Under the pieces are notes generated by a model. That model searched no databases. It was given only the letters and a program-made list of their open reading frames with translations, and was not told where the DNA came from. The translations under genes and the position numbers were made by a program. A DNA stretch of 64,000 nucleotides from positions 62,001 to 126,000 of the forward strand of contig NZ_CAJATU010000098.1 of NCBI RefSeq assembly GCF_903944925.1. The letters are read 5' to 3'. Shown here piece by piece: positions 7,609 through 16,765 of this stretch (position 1 is the first letter of the stretch; every line of letters begins with the position of its first letter). Source of the stretch: an uncultured Rhodopila sp. (GTDB lineage: Bacteria > Pseudomonadota > Alphaproteobacteria > Acetobacterales > Acetobacteraceae).

Positions 7609-8874
7609 TCAGCGTGCGCGCTCGATGTTCGGCAGCAAGGCGGTCATCAGGCCGATAAGCGGCAGGAAGGAGCACACCTTGTAAACCGTTTCGATGCCGG
7701 TGACGTCGGCGATTTGGCCCAGCGCCGCGGCGCCCAGGCCGCCCAGCCCGAAGGAGAACCCGAACATCATCCCCGCCACCAGGCCAATGCGCCCCGGCAG
7801 CAACTCCTGCGCATAGACGACGATCGCGGAAAAGGCCGAGGCCAGGATCAGGCCGATGACCACGCTCAGGATGCCGGTCCACAGCAGCCCGGCATAGGGC
7901 AGCATCAGCGCGAACGGAAACGCGCCGAGAATGGAGAACCAGATCACCGGCTTGCGCCCGAACCGGTCGCCGATGGGACCGCCCGCGAAGGTGCCCGCCG
8001 CCACCGCGCCCAGAAAGGCGAACAGCATGTACTGCGCGTGTGGCACCGAGAGATCGAATTTCTGGATCAAATAGAAGGTGTAATAAGAACTCAGGCTGGA
8101 TGTGTAGACATTCTTCGAGAACAGCAGCACCAGGATGACTCCCAGCGCAAGATAGACCTTGCCGCGCGGCAGCGGCGAGTCCGGCGCCACGAGGGGACCC
8201 TGACGTTGACGCCGCGCCAGCATGGCGGGGTGGCGGGCGTACCAGGCGCTGACATTGGTCAACACCAGCATTGCCAGCAGCGCGGCGGCGGAGAACAAGG
8301 CGATGCTGCCCTGCCCGCGCGGCACGACGATGAACGCCGCGAGCAACGGTCCGACCGCGGAACCGGCGCTGCCGCCGAGTTGGAATAATGATTGCGCAAA
8401 GCCGTACCGTCCGCCTGACGCCATGCGCGCCACGCGCGACGATTCCGGGTGGAAGACCGAGGATCCGAGACCCACCATCGCAGCCGCGACCAGAATCACC
8501 GGGTAGCTGTCGGCTACCGCCAGCAGCAGCAATCCGGCCAGGCTGAATCCCATGGCTATCGGCAGCGAGAACGGCTGCGGATGCTTGTCGGTGATCATCC
8601 CGACGACCGGCTGGAGCAACGAGGCGGTCATTTGAAACGATAAGGTAATGAGGCCGATCTGGCCGAAATCGAGGCGGTAGGAGTCTTTCAGAATGGGATA
8701 GATCGCCGGCACCAGCGACTGGTTCATGTCGTTCAGAAAATGGCACAGGCTGAGCGACACCAGGATCGCCATCGCGGTCCCGGTTTGGGCCGCCCCGGTT
8801 TGGGCCGTCCCGATTTTGCTCGGCGAGGCAAGCGCCGCAGCGCCGGGCATGGAGACGGCTCGGTTTTGGCTCAC
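7609..8874 (-). CDS. MFS exporter of the fosmidomycin-resistance (Fsr) type
   Basis: 421 residues with about 12 membrane segments. The stretch LCHFLNDMNQSLVPAIYPIL and the following DFGQIGLI, and FHPESSRVARMASGGR, are hallmarks of Fsr-like major facilitator proteins, which export fosmidomycin and related compounds. I chose the GTG at 8874 because AAGGAA lies 6 nt upstream; an ATG at 8850 and one at 8964 are alternatives. The first 30 residues are not conserved and include a QTG/A repeat coded by tandem 15-base repeats. DUF1194 follows closely. Confidence 0.85.
   Translation of the reverse strand: MSQNRAVSMPGAAALASPSKIGTAQTGAAQTGTAMAILVSLSLCHFLNDMNQSLVPAIYPILKDSYRLDFGQIGLITLSFQMTASLLQPVVGMITDKHPQPFSLPIAMGFSLAGLLLLAVADSYPVILVAAAMVGLGSSVFHPESSRVARMASGGRYGFAQSLFQLGGSAGSAVGPLLAAFIVVPRGQGSIALFSAAALLAMLVLTNVSAWYARHPAMLARRQRQGPLVAPDSPLPRGKVYLALGVILVLLFSKNVYTSSLSSYYTFYLIQKFDLSVPHAQYMLFAFLGAVAAGTFAGGPIGDRFGRKPVIWFSILGAFPFALMLPYAGLLWTGILSVVIGLILASAFSAIVVYAQELLPGRIGLVAGMMFGFSFGLGGLGAAALGQIADVTGIETVYKVCSFLPLIGLMTALLPNIERAR
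8774..8812. repeat. Tandem 15-base repeat inside the MFS gene
   Basis: CCCGGTTTGGGCCG occurs twice in direct succession (from about 8778 and 8793), with a decayed third unit. It encodes the AQTG-type repeat in the poorly conserved N terminus, so copy number could vary without harming the transporter. Confidence 0.6.
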
Positions 8875-9038
8875 GCTCGGTTCCTTCGATCCATTCGGAG
8901 TAGGGAGCGATACTATGCAGAAAGCCGGGCCGGTCCACCCATGCAGCGGCCGGGGATCAGCCATCTCCGCGCTGGTGCCAAAAGAGGAAAACCAGCTACA
9001 TGAATCGACATTAGTGGCAAAGCCTCCACACCGGCCCG

Positions 9039-9227
9039 GTGCGGGGGGCTTATGAGTATTCAGACTGGAGAATGGTGGTGTCGTTGTCCCGGAAACAGGT
9101 GCGCCGCGGGGGATCGTTTGCCGCGCCGCTACTCGGGATCGTGTTGCTGCTTGCCTGCTACGTTGTGCTGGCGCAGTGGGACGAGCTACCGTCGATGATC
9201 AACGCGGGCCTCGCCGCGCTACACTGA
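9039..9227 (+). CDS. Possible small single-span membrane protein
   Basis: 62 residues from a GTG, or 51 from the ATG at 9072. A basic stretch (SRKQVRRGG) precedes one hydrophobic segment (APLLGIVLLLACYVVLAQW), which would give an N-in orientation. No ribosome site is convincing. I do not recognise the family. It is real only if conserved elsewhere. Confidence 0.42.
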   Translation: MRGAYEYSDWRMVVSLSRKQVRRGGSFAAPLLGIVLLLACYVVLAQWDELPSMINAGLAALH

Positions 9228-9273
9228 CCCGTTCCAGGCCGGTACGGCTGTTGAACCGTCGTCCTCACGGCCA

Positions 9274-9291
9274 TCCCCGGACAAGCCCGGG
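9274..9291. repeat. GC-rich palindrome
   Basis: CCCCGG-ACAAGC-CCGGGG within a GGCCATCC...GGAGAGCCATG context. It looks like a degenerate copy of the dispersed GGCCGGGaCaAGCCcGGCC family also seen at 39467 and 50637. It separates a plus-strand small ORF from the minus-strand DUF1127 gene and could act as a bidirectional transcript end. Confidence 0.45.
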
Positions 9292-9318
9292 GAGAGCCAT
9301 GCTCAGCGCAACCCCGTC

Positions 9319-9627
9319 TCAGCGGCCGCGGGTCCGGAGATCTTCATTGAAATTCGGATCGAACACGCGTCCCAGATCGGAGCGGGTCAGGCCGATATCC
9401 ATCAGCTCATAGTTGGACATCGAGGCCAGTTCGGCCGCAGCCTCGCGGTCCTGGCGCCATGCGCGGAATGACGCGACCCTGCCGGCCAGCCACGCCGAAA
9501 CCCATGACTTTGGCCGGCGCACCGACGCGGCGGCCGGTGCGGTCAGGTTCGGCTCTTCCCATTTGGCGTCGATATAGCTCAAGCTAGGCAGCTTGAAGGT
9601 GTGAGAATCAGCGGTGTGAACGCTCAT
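9319..9627 (-). CDS. DUF1127 protein
   Basis: 102 residues from the ATG at 9627 (MSVHTADSH). The C-terminal part has the DUF1127 core: an amphipathic arginine-rich helix (FRAWRQDREAAAELASMSN) then ELMDIGLTRSDL. Small DUF1127 proteins in alphaproteobacteria affect RNA turnover and phosphate/carbon metabolism; the role here is unknown. An upstream in-frame ATG at 9699 is less likely because the added residues are not family-like. Confidence 0.8.
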   Translation of the reverse strand: MSVHTADSHTFKLPSLSYIDAKWEEPNLTAPAAASVRRPKSWVSAWLAGRVASFRAWRQDREAAAELASMSNYELMDIGLTRSDLGRVFDPNFNEDLRTRGR

Positions 9628-9789
9628 GACAAAAAATCCGAACAGGCCCGGGACTAACGCGATGTCAGGGCGACGCAGCGTCCCCAGGTTATGATGCACT
9701 GCAACATAGGCTGGATGGCCGCTGGATTAAGAGTAAAAAATGCTCAAACTGTTATGCGGATTCCGCATGGATGACGAACGAGTTATAAC

Positions 9790-11592
9790 ATGAAATCGCC
9801 ACAAGTTCCCTCGACCCGGACTCCCGGTGCTCCACCGCTATCAGCGTTGCGCCAGGAACTGGCTCGGCTGAAGCTTGACGGGTTCATCGTTCCGCGGGCG
9901 GACGAGCACCTCGGCGAGTATGTCCCGGCTTCGGCCGAACGCCTCGCCTGGCTGACCGGCTTCACCGGCAGCGCGGGTTTTGCCGTGGTGCTGGCGACCG
10001 CCGCGGCGGTCTTCACCGATGGCCGCTACATCCTGCAACTCGCGGAGCAGACCGATGCTGCGCTGTGGCAGCGCCTGCATGTCACCGAGCAGCCGCCGCA
10101 TACATGGCTCGCCGAACACGCCTCGAAGAACGCCCGCATCGGCTACGATCCGCTGCTGATCAGCGAGGACGGCCTCGCCCGATTCACCGAGGCCGGCCTC
10201 GACATGGTTCCCCTCTCCGCCAACCCCATCGACTCCGTCTGGGCCGATCGGCCGGGGGCGCCGGCGGCGGCGGTGGTGCCGCATGATCTTCGGTTCGCCG
10301 GGAAGACGTCCGAAGACAAGCGGGCCGACGTCGCGCTGCTGCTGCGCGAGGCGAAGCAGGATGCGGCTGTCTTGACCGATCCGGCATCGATTGCCTGGCT
10401 GCTGAACATCCGCGGCAATGACGTGCCGTTCACGCCGTTCGCCCTGTCGTTCGCCGTGATTCACTCGGACGGCGCAACGGACTGGTTTATCGATCCCGCC
10501 CGGCTGCCACCAGCAACCCGCGCCTGGCTCGGCAATGCGGTATCCATCGCCGATCGGCCGGCGCTGGAGGGGGCGTTGCGGGCGTTGACAGGGAAGACGG
10601 TGCGTGTGGATGGCGGCGGTTCGCCGGTTTGGTTCGCCCAGCAGCTTCGCGCGGCGGGTGCCGTTGTCGTGTCCGCCAGCGATCCATGCCAGTTGCCGAA
10701 AGCCTGCAAGAATGAAACCGAACAGCGCGGCGCGCGGGAGGCGCATCTGCGTGATGCGGTCGCGGTATGCCGCTTCCTGCACTGGCTCGCCACCGAGGCG
10801 CCGAAAGGCGGCCAGACCGAGATCTCCGCCGCCGAGGCCTTGCTGGCGTTCCGGCGGGAGGCGGATGGCTTCCGCGGCGAAAGCTTCCCTGCGATCTCCG
10901 GCGCGGCCGAACACGGCGCGATCATCCACTATCGCGTCACCCCGGAGAGCAACCGGGCGATAAAATCGGATGAAGTTTATCTGATCGACTCGGGAGCACA
11001 GTATCCGGACGGCACCACCGACATCACCCGCACCATCTGGATCGGGTCCGGTTCCGCGCCGGCGGAACTGCGTGACCGGGTGACGCGGGTGTTGCAGGGA
11101 CACATCGCCATCGCCACCGCGGTGTTCCCGAAGGGTGTCTGCGGACCGCATTTGGATGCGCTGGCGCGGCGGGCGCTTTGGCAGCGCGGCCTGGATTACG
11201 ACCACGGCACCGGCCACGGCGTGGGCAGCTATTTGTCGGTGCATGAAGGCCCGGTCAGCATCTCCCGCCAGGCGCGGCCGGTTCCCATCGCCCCCGGGAT
11301 GATCCTGTCGAATGAGCCGGGGTTCTACCTGCAGGACCAGTACGGCATCAGGCTGGAGAACCTGTTGCTCGCCTGTTCAGCCGATATGCCAGGCGCCGGC
11401 AAGCCGTTCCTGCATTTCGAAACCCTCACGCTTGCCCCGTTCGATCGGCATCTGCTGGAACCGGCATTGATGACCGCGGACGAGCGTGGCTGGCTCGATG
11501 CTTATCACGCGCGGGTGCTGGACAGTGTCGGCCCCGCGCTTGATCCCGCCGCGAGGACCTGGCTCGCGGGTGCGTGTGCACCTATCGGCTGA
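9790..11592 (+). CDS. pepP: Xaa-Pro aminopeptidase P (M24B)
   Basis: 600 residues, the long cytosolic form with two creatinase-like N-terminal domains and a C-terminal pita-bread metallopeptidase domain. The five metal ligands are visible: D400 (IDSGAQ), D411 (TTDITRT), H476 (GTGHGVG), E509 (SNEPGF) and E523 (RLENLL). It removes an N-terminal residue next to proline. The ATG at 9790 is the only early start and matches family length. It is a single gene, convergent with the GT2 gene. Confidence 0.93.
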   Translation: MKSPQVPSTRTPGAPPLSALRQELARLKLDGFIVPRADEHLGEYVPASAERLAWLTGFTGSAGFAVVLATAAAVFTDGRYILQLAEQTDAALWQRLHVTEQPPHTWLAEHASKNARIGYDPLLISEDGLARFTEAGLDMVPLSANPIDSVWADRPGAPAAAVVPHDLRFAGKTSEDKRADVALLLREAKQDAAVLTDPASIAWLLNIRGNDVPFTPFALSFAVIHSDGATDWFIDPARLPPATRAWLGNAVSIADRPALEGALRALTGKTVRVDGGGSPVWFAQQLRAAGAVVVSASDPCQLPKACKNETEQRGAREAHLRDAVAVCRFLHWLATEAPKGGQTEISAAEALLAFRREADGFRGESFPAISGAAEHGAIIHYRVTPESNRAIKSDEVYLIDSGAQYPDGTTDITRTIWIGSGSAPAELRDRVTRVLQGHIAIATAVFPKGVCGPHLDALARRALWQRGLDYDHGTGHGVGSYLSVHEGPVSISRQARPVPIAPGMILSNEPGFYLQDQYGIRLENLLLACSADMPGAGKPFLHFETLTLAPFDRHLLEPALMTADERGWLDAYHARVLDSVGPALDPAARTWLAGACAPIG

Positions 11593-11627
11593 TTGCACGC
11601 CTGCGCGCGCGCCGCCCGCACCTGGAT

Positions 11628-13499
11628 CTAACGGCCGCGCGGCACGATTTCGGAATGGCGGCGGGACACCAACGACAACCGCGCGCGGTCGGGCGAAATA
11701 TTAGGATTCCGATACGGATCAGCGTCGAGCCGACGACCCCAGCGCTGGCGCATTGCCAGTGCCGCACGGTGCATCCGATGCGCATCCCCGGGGTTCGGTT
11801 CCGGCGGCTGGTGCCAGGTCAGCTCCGCATAAGGGGTCCAAACGTTACGGTAACCCTGCTCCATGAGCTTCAGGCATAGGTCAACATCGTCGAAGGGTTC
11901 CAACCCGCGATCGTCTTCCAGACCGCCGACCTGCAAAAAGGTTTCGCGGCGTAGCATGAGACAGGCGCCGCTGACCGCGGTAACATTGCGAACGAGTTGG
12001 AGATGGCCAAAATAACCGGGGTCGGACCGTAGCCTGCCCGGAAACTGGTATTGCGCGATCCTGTTGCCCGACACGGTAATGCCGGCGTGACGGACCGTTC
12101 CGTTCGGGTTGATCAGTTTGGCGCCGACTGCGCCGATACCCGGACGAAGCGCGTGCGACACCATTTCCCGCAGCCAACCGGAATCTGTGGCTTCGATGCC
12201 GCTGTTCAGCAGCAGAATAAGCGAGCCGTTCGACGCTTCGACCGCCGCATTCGCCGAGGCCATTTCGCCGCGCCGGACGAGAACTTGGAGGTTGGGATAA
12301 TCCGTGCGGTCCGACAGGACATCGATACCGCGAGCCACCGCATTTGTATCGTCACGCGCAGCGACCAGGATTGAAACCAATGGCGCGTCGGTCGGCACGG
12401 GATAGATCACCCGGGTAAAAGTCGGCAGCGTCGGTGCAGGCATCACGATGGCGCCGGGGCTGTGTCTCGAAACGAAGTGCTGGACCGCCCGCCGCCCGTT
12501 GCGCACGCAACGATCATGCGACGCCTGCGAAAACGTGCGATCTGCTGCATCTTGCCGCCAGTGATACAGCACCTCCGGAATGTGCACGATGCCATCCGCT
12601 CGGGCTTCCGCAACTGCGCGCAACGCGAGATCGTAGTCCTGGCTGCCCTCGAAACCGATGCGGAAGCCGCCGATACGCTCGACAAGGGCACGCCTGTATA
12701 CGCCCAGATGGCTGATCAGGTTATGGCCCGGTATCAGGTCGGGGTTCCAACCCGGCTTGAAATAGGGGTGGGAACGGCGGCCGGACGAGTCGATATGGTC
12801 CTCGTCGGAGTAAATTATATCGGCGCCCGGATGATCGACGATCCGGGCCGCCACTTCATATAGAGCGCGCGGCGACAGCACGTCGTCGTGATCGAGCAAA
12901 GCCACGAAGGCGCCCGTGGCGCAGGACAGGGCCGAGTTCGACGCCGCGGAAATGTGGCCGTTTCGCTCGCGCCAGACGACGATCGTGCGCGGATCACGCG
13001 CCTCGGCTTCCCTCAGCGTTGCCGCGACGGCCGGTTCGGTTGAGGCGTCGTCGGCGATGCAGAGTTGCCAGTGCGGGTAGAGTTGCTGCTCGACCGATCG
13101 GATGGCAGCGGACAGATGGGCCGGATCGGGATTGAACACCGGCATGATTACGGAGATCAACGGCGGCGAGCCGAAATCCGCAATCCGCGCGAGGATTTGC
13201 CGTAGCCTTGAATTATCCAGACGATCGTGCTGCGCGATCCAGGCCGGATAAGCCTCTTCAACCGCGGCTGTGTCGGGGAGCGTCAGGCCGGCGAAGCTGT
13301 GCAGTCCGGCCCGCAGTCTGCGCGGCAAATTGGCGGACAAACGCAAAAAGCCGCGCCGTGCGAACGTCAGGCAGCCCGGGGGCACATAGGGACGAACAGT
13401 TTGTAAAAGCCGCCCGGCCGGCGAGACGCTGCGTGCTGCCGTTGAGCGGGCGGTCCAATCTTCGCGCCGTGGCTTGTCGGACGGCATCAAATCGTTCAA
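11628..13499 (-). CDS. Two-domain family 2 glycosyltransferase
   Basis: 623 residues. After about 100 poorly conserved residues, a full GT-A domain begins (PLISVIMPVFN..., IADDAST, ALLDHDDVLSP with the DxD-like DHDD, GSQDYDLALRA). A second GT2 domain follows (PLVSILVAARDD, GAVGAKLINPNG, SGACLMLRRETF, PFDDVDLCLKL). In the second domain the usual NND/DDD metal-binding region reads LLLNSGIEATD, so its catalysis may differ. Such tandem GT2 proteins build O-antigen or rhamnan-like chains. No polysaccharide genes adjoin it. Confidence 0.88.
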   Translation of the reverse strand: MNDLMPSDKPRREDWTARSTAARSVSPAGRLLQTVRPYVPPGCLTFARRGFLRLSANLPRRLRAGLHSFAGLTLPDTAAVEEAYPAWIAQHDRLDNSRLRQILARIADFGSPPLISVIMPVFNPDPAHLSAAIRSVEQQLYPHWQLCIADDASTEPAVAATLREAEARDPRTIVVWRERNGHISAASNSALSCATGAFVALLDHDDVLSPRALYEVAARIVDHPGADIIYSDEDHIDSSGRRSHPYFKPGWNPDLIPGHNLISHLGVYRRALVERIGGFRIGFEGSQDYDLALRAVAEARADGIVHIPEVLYHWRQDAADRTFSQASHDRCVRNGRRAVQHFVSRHSPGAIVMPAPTLPTFTRVIYPVPTDAPLVSILVAARDDTNAVARGIDVLSDRTDYPNLQVLVRRGEMASANAAVEASNGSLILLLNSGIEATDSGWLREMVSHALRPGIGAVGAKLINPNGTVRHAGITVSGNRIAQYQFPGRLRSDPGYFGHLQLVRNVTAVSGACLMLRRETFLQVGGLEDDRGLEPFDDVDLCLKLMEQGYRNVWTPYAELTWHQPPEPNPGDAHRMHRAALAMRQRWGRRLDADPYRNPNISPDRARLSLVSRRHSEIVPRGR

Positions 13500-13894
13500 C
13501 TATCGGAACCTCCGGCCACATGTCATGACTAAGTTTCCTCACGTGTATTTGGCCGACCCGATATAGTGATCAAACTTAGGATGACACTGTACATTCCTGT
13601 GTGCAGCGTGAAATCGCAGTGACAGCCGATAATTACGGACTAAATAATTTTTCTTCTGGGTTATATTCTCTCCGCCGACCGCCTTCCGCGGGGCGGAGGG
13701 GGCAGTACAGCGCGATACAATTGCCTAAAAGACCTGAAACCGGCTCCAGGCGATCTCGATTGGCAACAGTTTCACTGTCCATACGTCACGGCCGGACCGG
13801 TTCACGGCCGCCGGGGCCGTCGAGAATGATGCGCCCTCACCCGCGCGCCGAACCGGCCGCTTTGGCCACATTCCCCGGCAGGCCGATGCAACGA
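13500..13894. other. Gene-free stretch upstream of the GT2 gene
   Basis: No credible ORF. The part 13540-13670 is clearly more AT-rich than its surroundings (for example ACTAAATAATTTTTCTTC) and would hold the GT2 promoter region on the minus strand. I could not place -35/-10 boxes with confidence. No RNA gene was recognised. Confidence 0.5.
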
Positions 13895-14599
13895 TTAACG
13901 CGGCTTCGACTCAGCCTCGTACCGCGCCCGGTTCTCGGCGTTTGGCGGATACAGGCCGGGGAGCGGTTCACCATCGTTCACCCGGTCCATGATCCACTCT
14001 TCCAAACGTTCCTGCCCGGCCGCAACCGCCGCGACCTCGGCCAGCAGTTTTTGCGGGATCGCCACGGCGCCATCATCGTCCACCATGATCACGTCGCCCG
14101 GAAACACCGCCACGCCGCCGCAGCCGATCGGCTCTTGCCAGGCGACGAATGTCAGACCGGCGACGGAGGGCGGGGCCGCCGCGCCGCGGCACCACACCGG
14201 GAGCCCGGTACCCAGAACACCTGAAAGGTCGCGCACCACGCCGTCGGTCACCAGCCCCGCGACGCCCCGCTTTGCCATCCGTGCGCACAGGATGTCGCCA
14301 AAGATGCCGGCATCCGTGACCCCCATCGCATCCACCACGGCGATGCAGCCTTCCGGCATCGCCTCGATCGCTGCGCGGGTGGAGAGCGGAGACGACCACG
14401 ATTCAGGCGTAGCCAGATCCTCCCGCGCCGGAATGAATCGCAAGGTGAACGCGCGGCCGATGAGCCGTGGTTGGGCCGCCCGGAGCGGCCGGGTGCCGCG
14501 CATCCAAACGTTGCGGAGTCCCTGCTTCAGCAGCACGGTGGTGACGGTCGCGGTCGAAACGCCGGAGAGCGCGGCGAGCGTGGCTGGATCGATGGTCAT
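13895..14599 (-). CDS. RraA-like aldolase/decarboxylase family protein
   Basis: 234 residues of the RraA/LigK fold. The family motif is present as GLVTDGVVRDLSG with the D-R pair that binds substrate and metal in the 4-hydroxy-4-methyl-2-oxoglutarate/oxaloacetate-cleaving enzymes. The N-terminal LRFIPAREDL and C-terminal PGLYPP segments are typical of the longer enzymes annotated as RraA in this group. True RraA inhibits RNase E and is shorter (about 160 aa), so an enzymatic role is more likely. Confidence 0.85.
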   Translation of the reverse strand: MTIDPATLAALSGVSTATVTTVLLKQGLRNVWMRGTRPLRAAQPRLIGRAFTLRFIPAREDLATPESWSSPLSTRAAIEAMPEGCIAVVDAMGVTDAGIFGDILCARMAKRGVAGLVTDGVVRDLSGVLGTGLPVWCRGAAAPPSVAGLTFVAWQEPIGCGGVAVFPGDVIMVDDDGAVAIPQKLLAEVAAVAAGQERLEEWIMDRVNDGEPLPGLYPPNAENRARYEAESKPR

Positions 14600-14830
14600 C
14601 GGACGCTCCGTCCTACTGAGAATGGCGGATACATTGAATGGCCGTTGCCAGGCGGGCGCAAGAGCGGCTTTTGCGGCAGGCCCTGAACCGGTCTCGGCCG
14701 GCGATTGGCGCGCTATAGCCGCTGCGGGACGGCGCCTGGATTCGTTATGAAACCGGTTGATCTTTCGCGACGGGGGCAGAACGACGGGCGGCCGGCAGGC
14801 ACGCCGCGCGCGTTATGCCGGCCGGCGACG

Positions 14831-15334
14831 CTAGCTCGCGGCCTGGTCGGGGCCGTTGGCCAGCATGCTCTGGGTGTGGTCCACCAGCTTGGCCAGTCCT
14901 TTTTGCAGGGCGTTCCACTCCACGCGGCTCAAGCCGGCGGAAAGCGCCGCTTCAACCTGCTGCGCCATCGGCGCGATACCGGTGTAGATAGTAGTGCCCT
15001 TGCGAGTCAACCGCAGCAGGCGCCCGCGGCCATCGTCCGGATCGCGAGACTGGCGCAGCAAACCGCGGGAAACCAGGCTCGCGGCGGCACGGCTGACCTT
15101 CACCTTGTCCATCGACGTCCGCTCTCCCGCGGCTGTCGGCGACAGGACGGTGAACCGGCCGACGGCGGCCAACAGCCGCCATTCGGGCATGCCGAGTCCC
15201 GACTGGCCAAGATACTGACGGGCGATGACCCGCGACACCCCTTCGGAGGCCACGGCCAGCCGGAACGGCAAGAATTCTTCAAGCCGGAATTCTTCTTCGC
15301 CCCCGGCAGCCTCTTGTTGTATTGGTTCTTTCAC
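14831..15334 (-). CDS. MarR-family transcription regulator
   Basis: 167 residues with a winged helix-turn-helix: MPEWRLLAAVGRF, then TSMDKVKVSRAAASLVSRGL as the recognition helix, and the wing RDPDDGRGRLLRLTRKG. MarR proteins are dimeric repressors responding to small aromatic ligands. The long divergent gap towards the TsaA-like gene is a plausible target region. Confidence 0.9.
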   Translation of the reverse strand: MKEPIQQEAAGGEEEFRLEEFLPFRLAVASEGVSRVIARQYLGQSGLGMPEWRLLAAVGRFTVLSPTAAGERTSMDKVKVSRAAASLVSRGLLRQSRDPDDGRGRLLRLTRKGTTIYTGIAPMAQQVEAALSAGLSRVEWNALQKGLAKLVDHTQSMLANGPDQAAS

Positions 15335-15872
15335 TTGAAACCACCTTGGATAGTGGGACCATTGTGCATTAGAAATCGTGATTCAACAACAGGGGAGCCC
15401 AACAAAATGCCGGCTGTCCGCACGAATTCCTTCCAATGGCACAAACGGGCACGCGGAACCCGGGCAGGCGCCCCGCCACTCCGGTCGTGGATCGTTGCAA
15501 ATCAGCGGCTTCGGGCCGCGCCGGGGCCAACCTCGGTAAAACCTCCGGAGCGTCGCAACTTGCGCCAATACGATCATCCCAATTCTCTGTAACGATCTCC
15601 GGGCGGGATGACTTCCGTGAGAAACATGGCGGCATTGCCCGGACAGTCCAACACGCATGCTTCATTATACCGCCAACCTTCAATCAATTTGATTATAAAA
15701 TATCGCTTTAGATACCGCGGGCGTGCCCGCGCCGGCCGACAGGCGTCTCCCCCTGTCCGGCAACCATATGACCATTCGAGAAACCATCCTCGCATGGCCG
15801 CTGCCACGGCCGCTGGCCTGCTGATAAAGGACCACCTCGGCTCCGGCCGTCATCCGAAGGGGAAAACCGACC
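15335..15872. other. 538-base divergent intergenic region
   Basis: Lies between the minus-strand MarR gene and the plus-strand TsaA-like gene. ORFs here are arginine/proline/serine-rich and look like frame shadows. An AT-rich island at 15672-15712 (TTTGATTATAAAATATCGC) is promoter-like. No tRNA, clear riboswitch or terminator was recognised. Confidence 0.5.
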
Positions 15873-16361
15873 ATGCAGGACAACGATTCGATTCGCCCCG
15901 GCGAAGCCGCGGCGCCGTTGCCCGCCACCGCCGATGCCGGCGTCTATTTCATCGGACGCATCCGCACGCCGTGGCCGGCACGCGAAAGCTGCCCGCGACG
16001 GGGGGACCCGTCGGGACCGGAGTGCCGGATCGAGGTCGACCCCCGCTGGGCGGATGCCCTGCAGGGCTTGTCCGAGCATAAGCGCCTGCAAATCCTGTAT
16101 TGGATGCATCTGGCCCGCCGAGATCTGGTGTTGCAGACGCCACGCCATTCCGGCCAGGCGATGGGGACCTTCGCGCTGCGATCCCCCGTCAGACCCAACC
16201 CGATCGCGTCCTCGATCGTCGATCTGATCGCAGTGGCGGGAACCACGATGACCGTCCGCGGCCTTGATTGCATGGATGGAACGCCGCTGATCGATGTAAA
16301 ACCCGTCCACGAAGAGGCATGGCCCGGCACGCCGGCGATCGACTATTGTACCTTTGTGTAG
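15873..16361 (+). CDS. TsaA/TrmO-like SAM-dependent methyltransferase domain protein
   Basis: 162 residues of the UPF0066/TsaA fold: GVYFIGRIRTPW at the start, LQILYWMHLARRDLV, then ALRSPVRPNPIASSIVDLI and LDCMDGTPLIDVKP, the family's conserved motifs. TrmO methylates N6-threonylcarbamoyl-A37 of tRNA; some homologues serve other substrates, and this one is shorter than E. coli TrmO, so the exact substrate is open. Confidence 0.85.
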   Translation: MQDNDSIRPGEAAAPLPATADAGVYFIGRIRTPWPARESCPRRGDPSGPECRIEVDPRWADALQGLSEHKRLQILYWMHLARRDLVLQTPRHSGQAMGTFALRSPVRPNPIASSIVDLIAVAGTTMTVRGLDCMDGTPLIDVKPVHEEAWPGTPAIDYCTFV

Positions 16362-16400
16362 GTGCGTAATGGGGCGAACCGCTTTCCGATCCCGCCGACA

Positions 16401-16426
16401 CCTGCGGAACAGGCTTGCCTGTCCGC
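16401..16426 (+). promoter_or_regulatory. Hairpin in the rpmI leader
   Basis: In the 188-nt leader before rpmI, GCGGAACAGG and CCTGTCCGC pair around a CTTG loop, with one bulge. Leaders of rpmI-rplT operons are often bound by L20 in other bacteria; this hairpin may belong to such a control element, but I recognise no established L20-leader structure. Confidence 0.35.
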
Positions 16427-16549
16427 GCCGCCGCCGCTATACCCCCGCCCCTGTCAGCGAGTCCGGGCCTGGAAGGGCATGCCCGGCCGCGACGGCTTGC
16501 CGTTCATCACCCGGTGCGGGTGGGCAAGCGCCATATGAAGGAGATCAAA

Positions 16550-16753
16550 ATGCCCAAAATGAAGACCAAGTCGTCGGTCAAAAAGCGGTTCAAGATCACC
16601 GCGACCGGCAAGGTGCTCGCCGGACCCGGCAACAAGCGCCACGGCCTGATCAACCGCTCGCAGAAGACCAAGCGCACCAACCGCGGCAGCCAGACGCTGA
16701 CCCATGCTGACGGCATTACCGTCAAGCAGTGGGCTCCCTACGGCATAGCATAA
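16550..16753 (+). CDS. rpmI: Ribosomal protein bL35
   Basis: 67 residues beginning [20 protein letters not shown], the bL35 signature, with [12 protein letters not shown] typical of the family. The ATG at 16550 is preceded by AAGGAG at 16538-16543; the longer upstream frame is not coding. It starts the rpmI-rplT-pheS-pheT run, the usual bacterial arrangement but without infC in front. Confidence 0.97.
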   Translation: MPKMKTKSSVKKRFKITATGKVLAGPGNKRHGLINRSQKTKRTNRGSQTLTHADGITVKQWAPYGIA

Positions 16754-16765
16754 GGGACAAGCAGC

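Noticed and set aside
7001-8938. A 645-codon minus-strand frame covering the MFS gene and DUF1194
   Set aside because: Only the last 194 codons look like protein (DUF1194). The rest is arginine/glycine-rich and overlaps the well-conserved exporter in another frame.
13601-14224. A 207-codon plus-strand frame before and over the RraA-like gene
   Set aside because: Low-complexity, overlaps the conserved RraA-like gene on the other strand and has no ribosome site.
16362-16549. A known L20-binding leader upstream of rpmI
   Set aside because: A hairpin is present, but I cannot match it to any established L20 leader structure.
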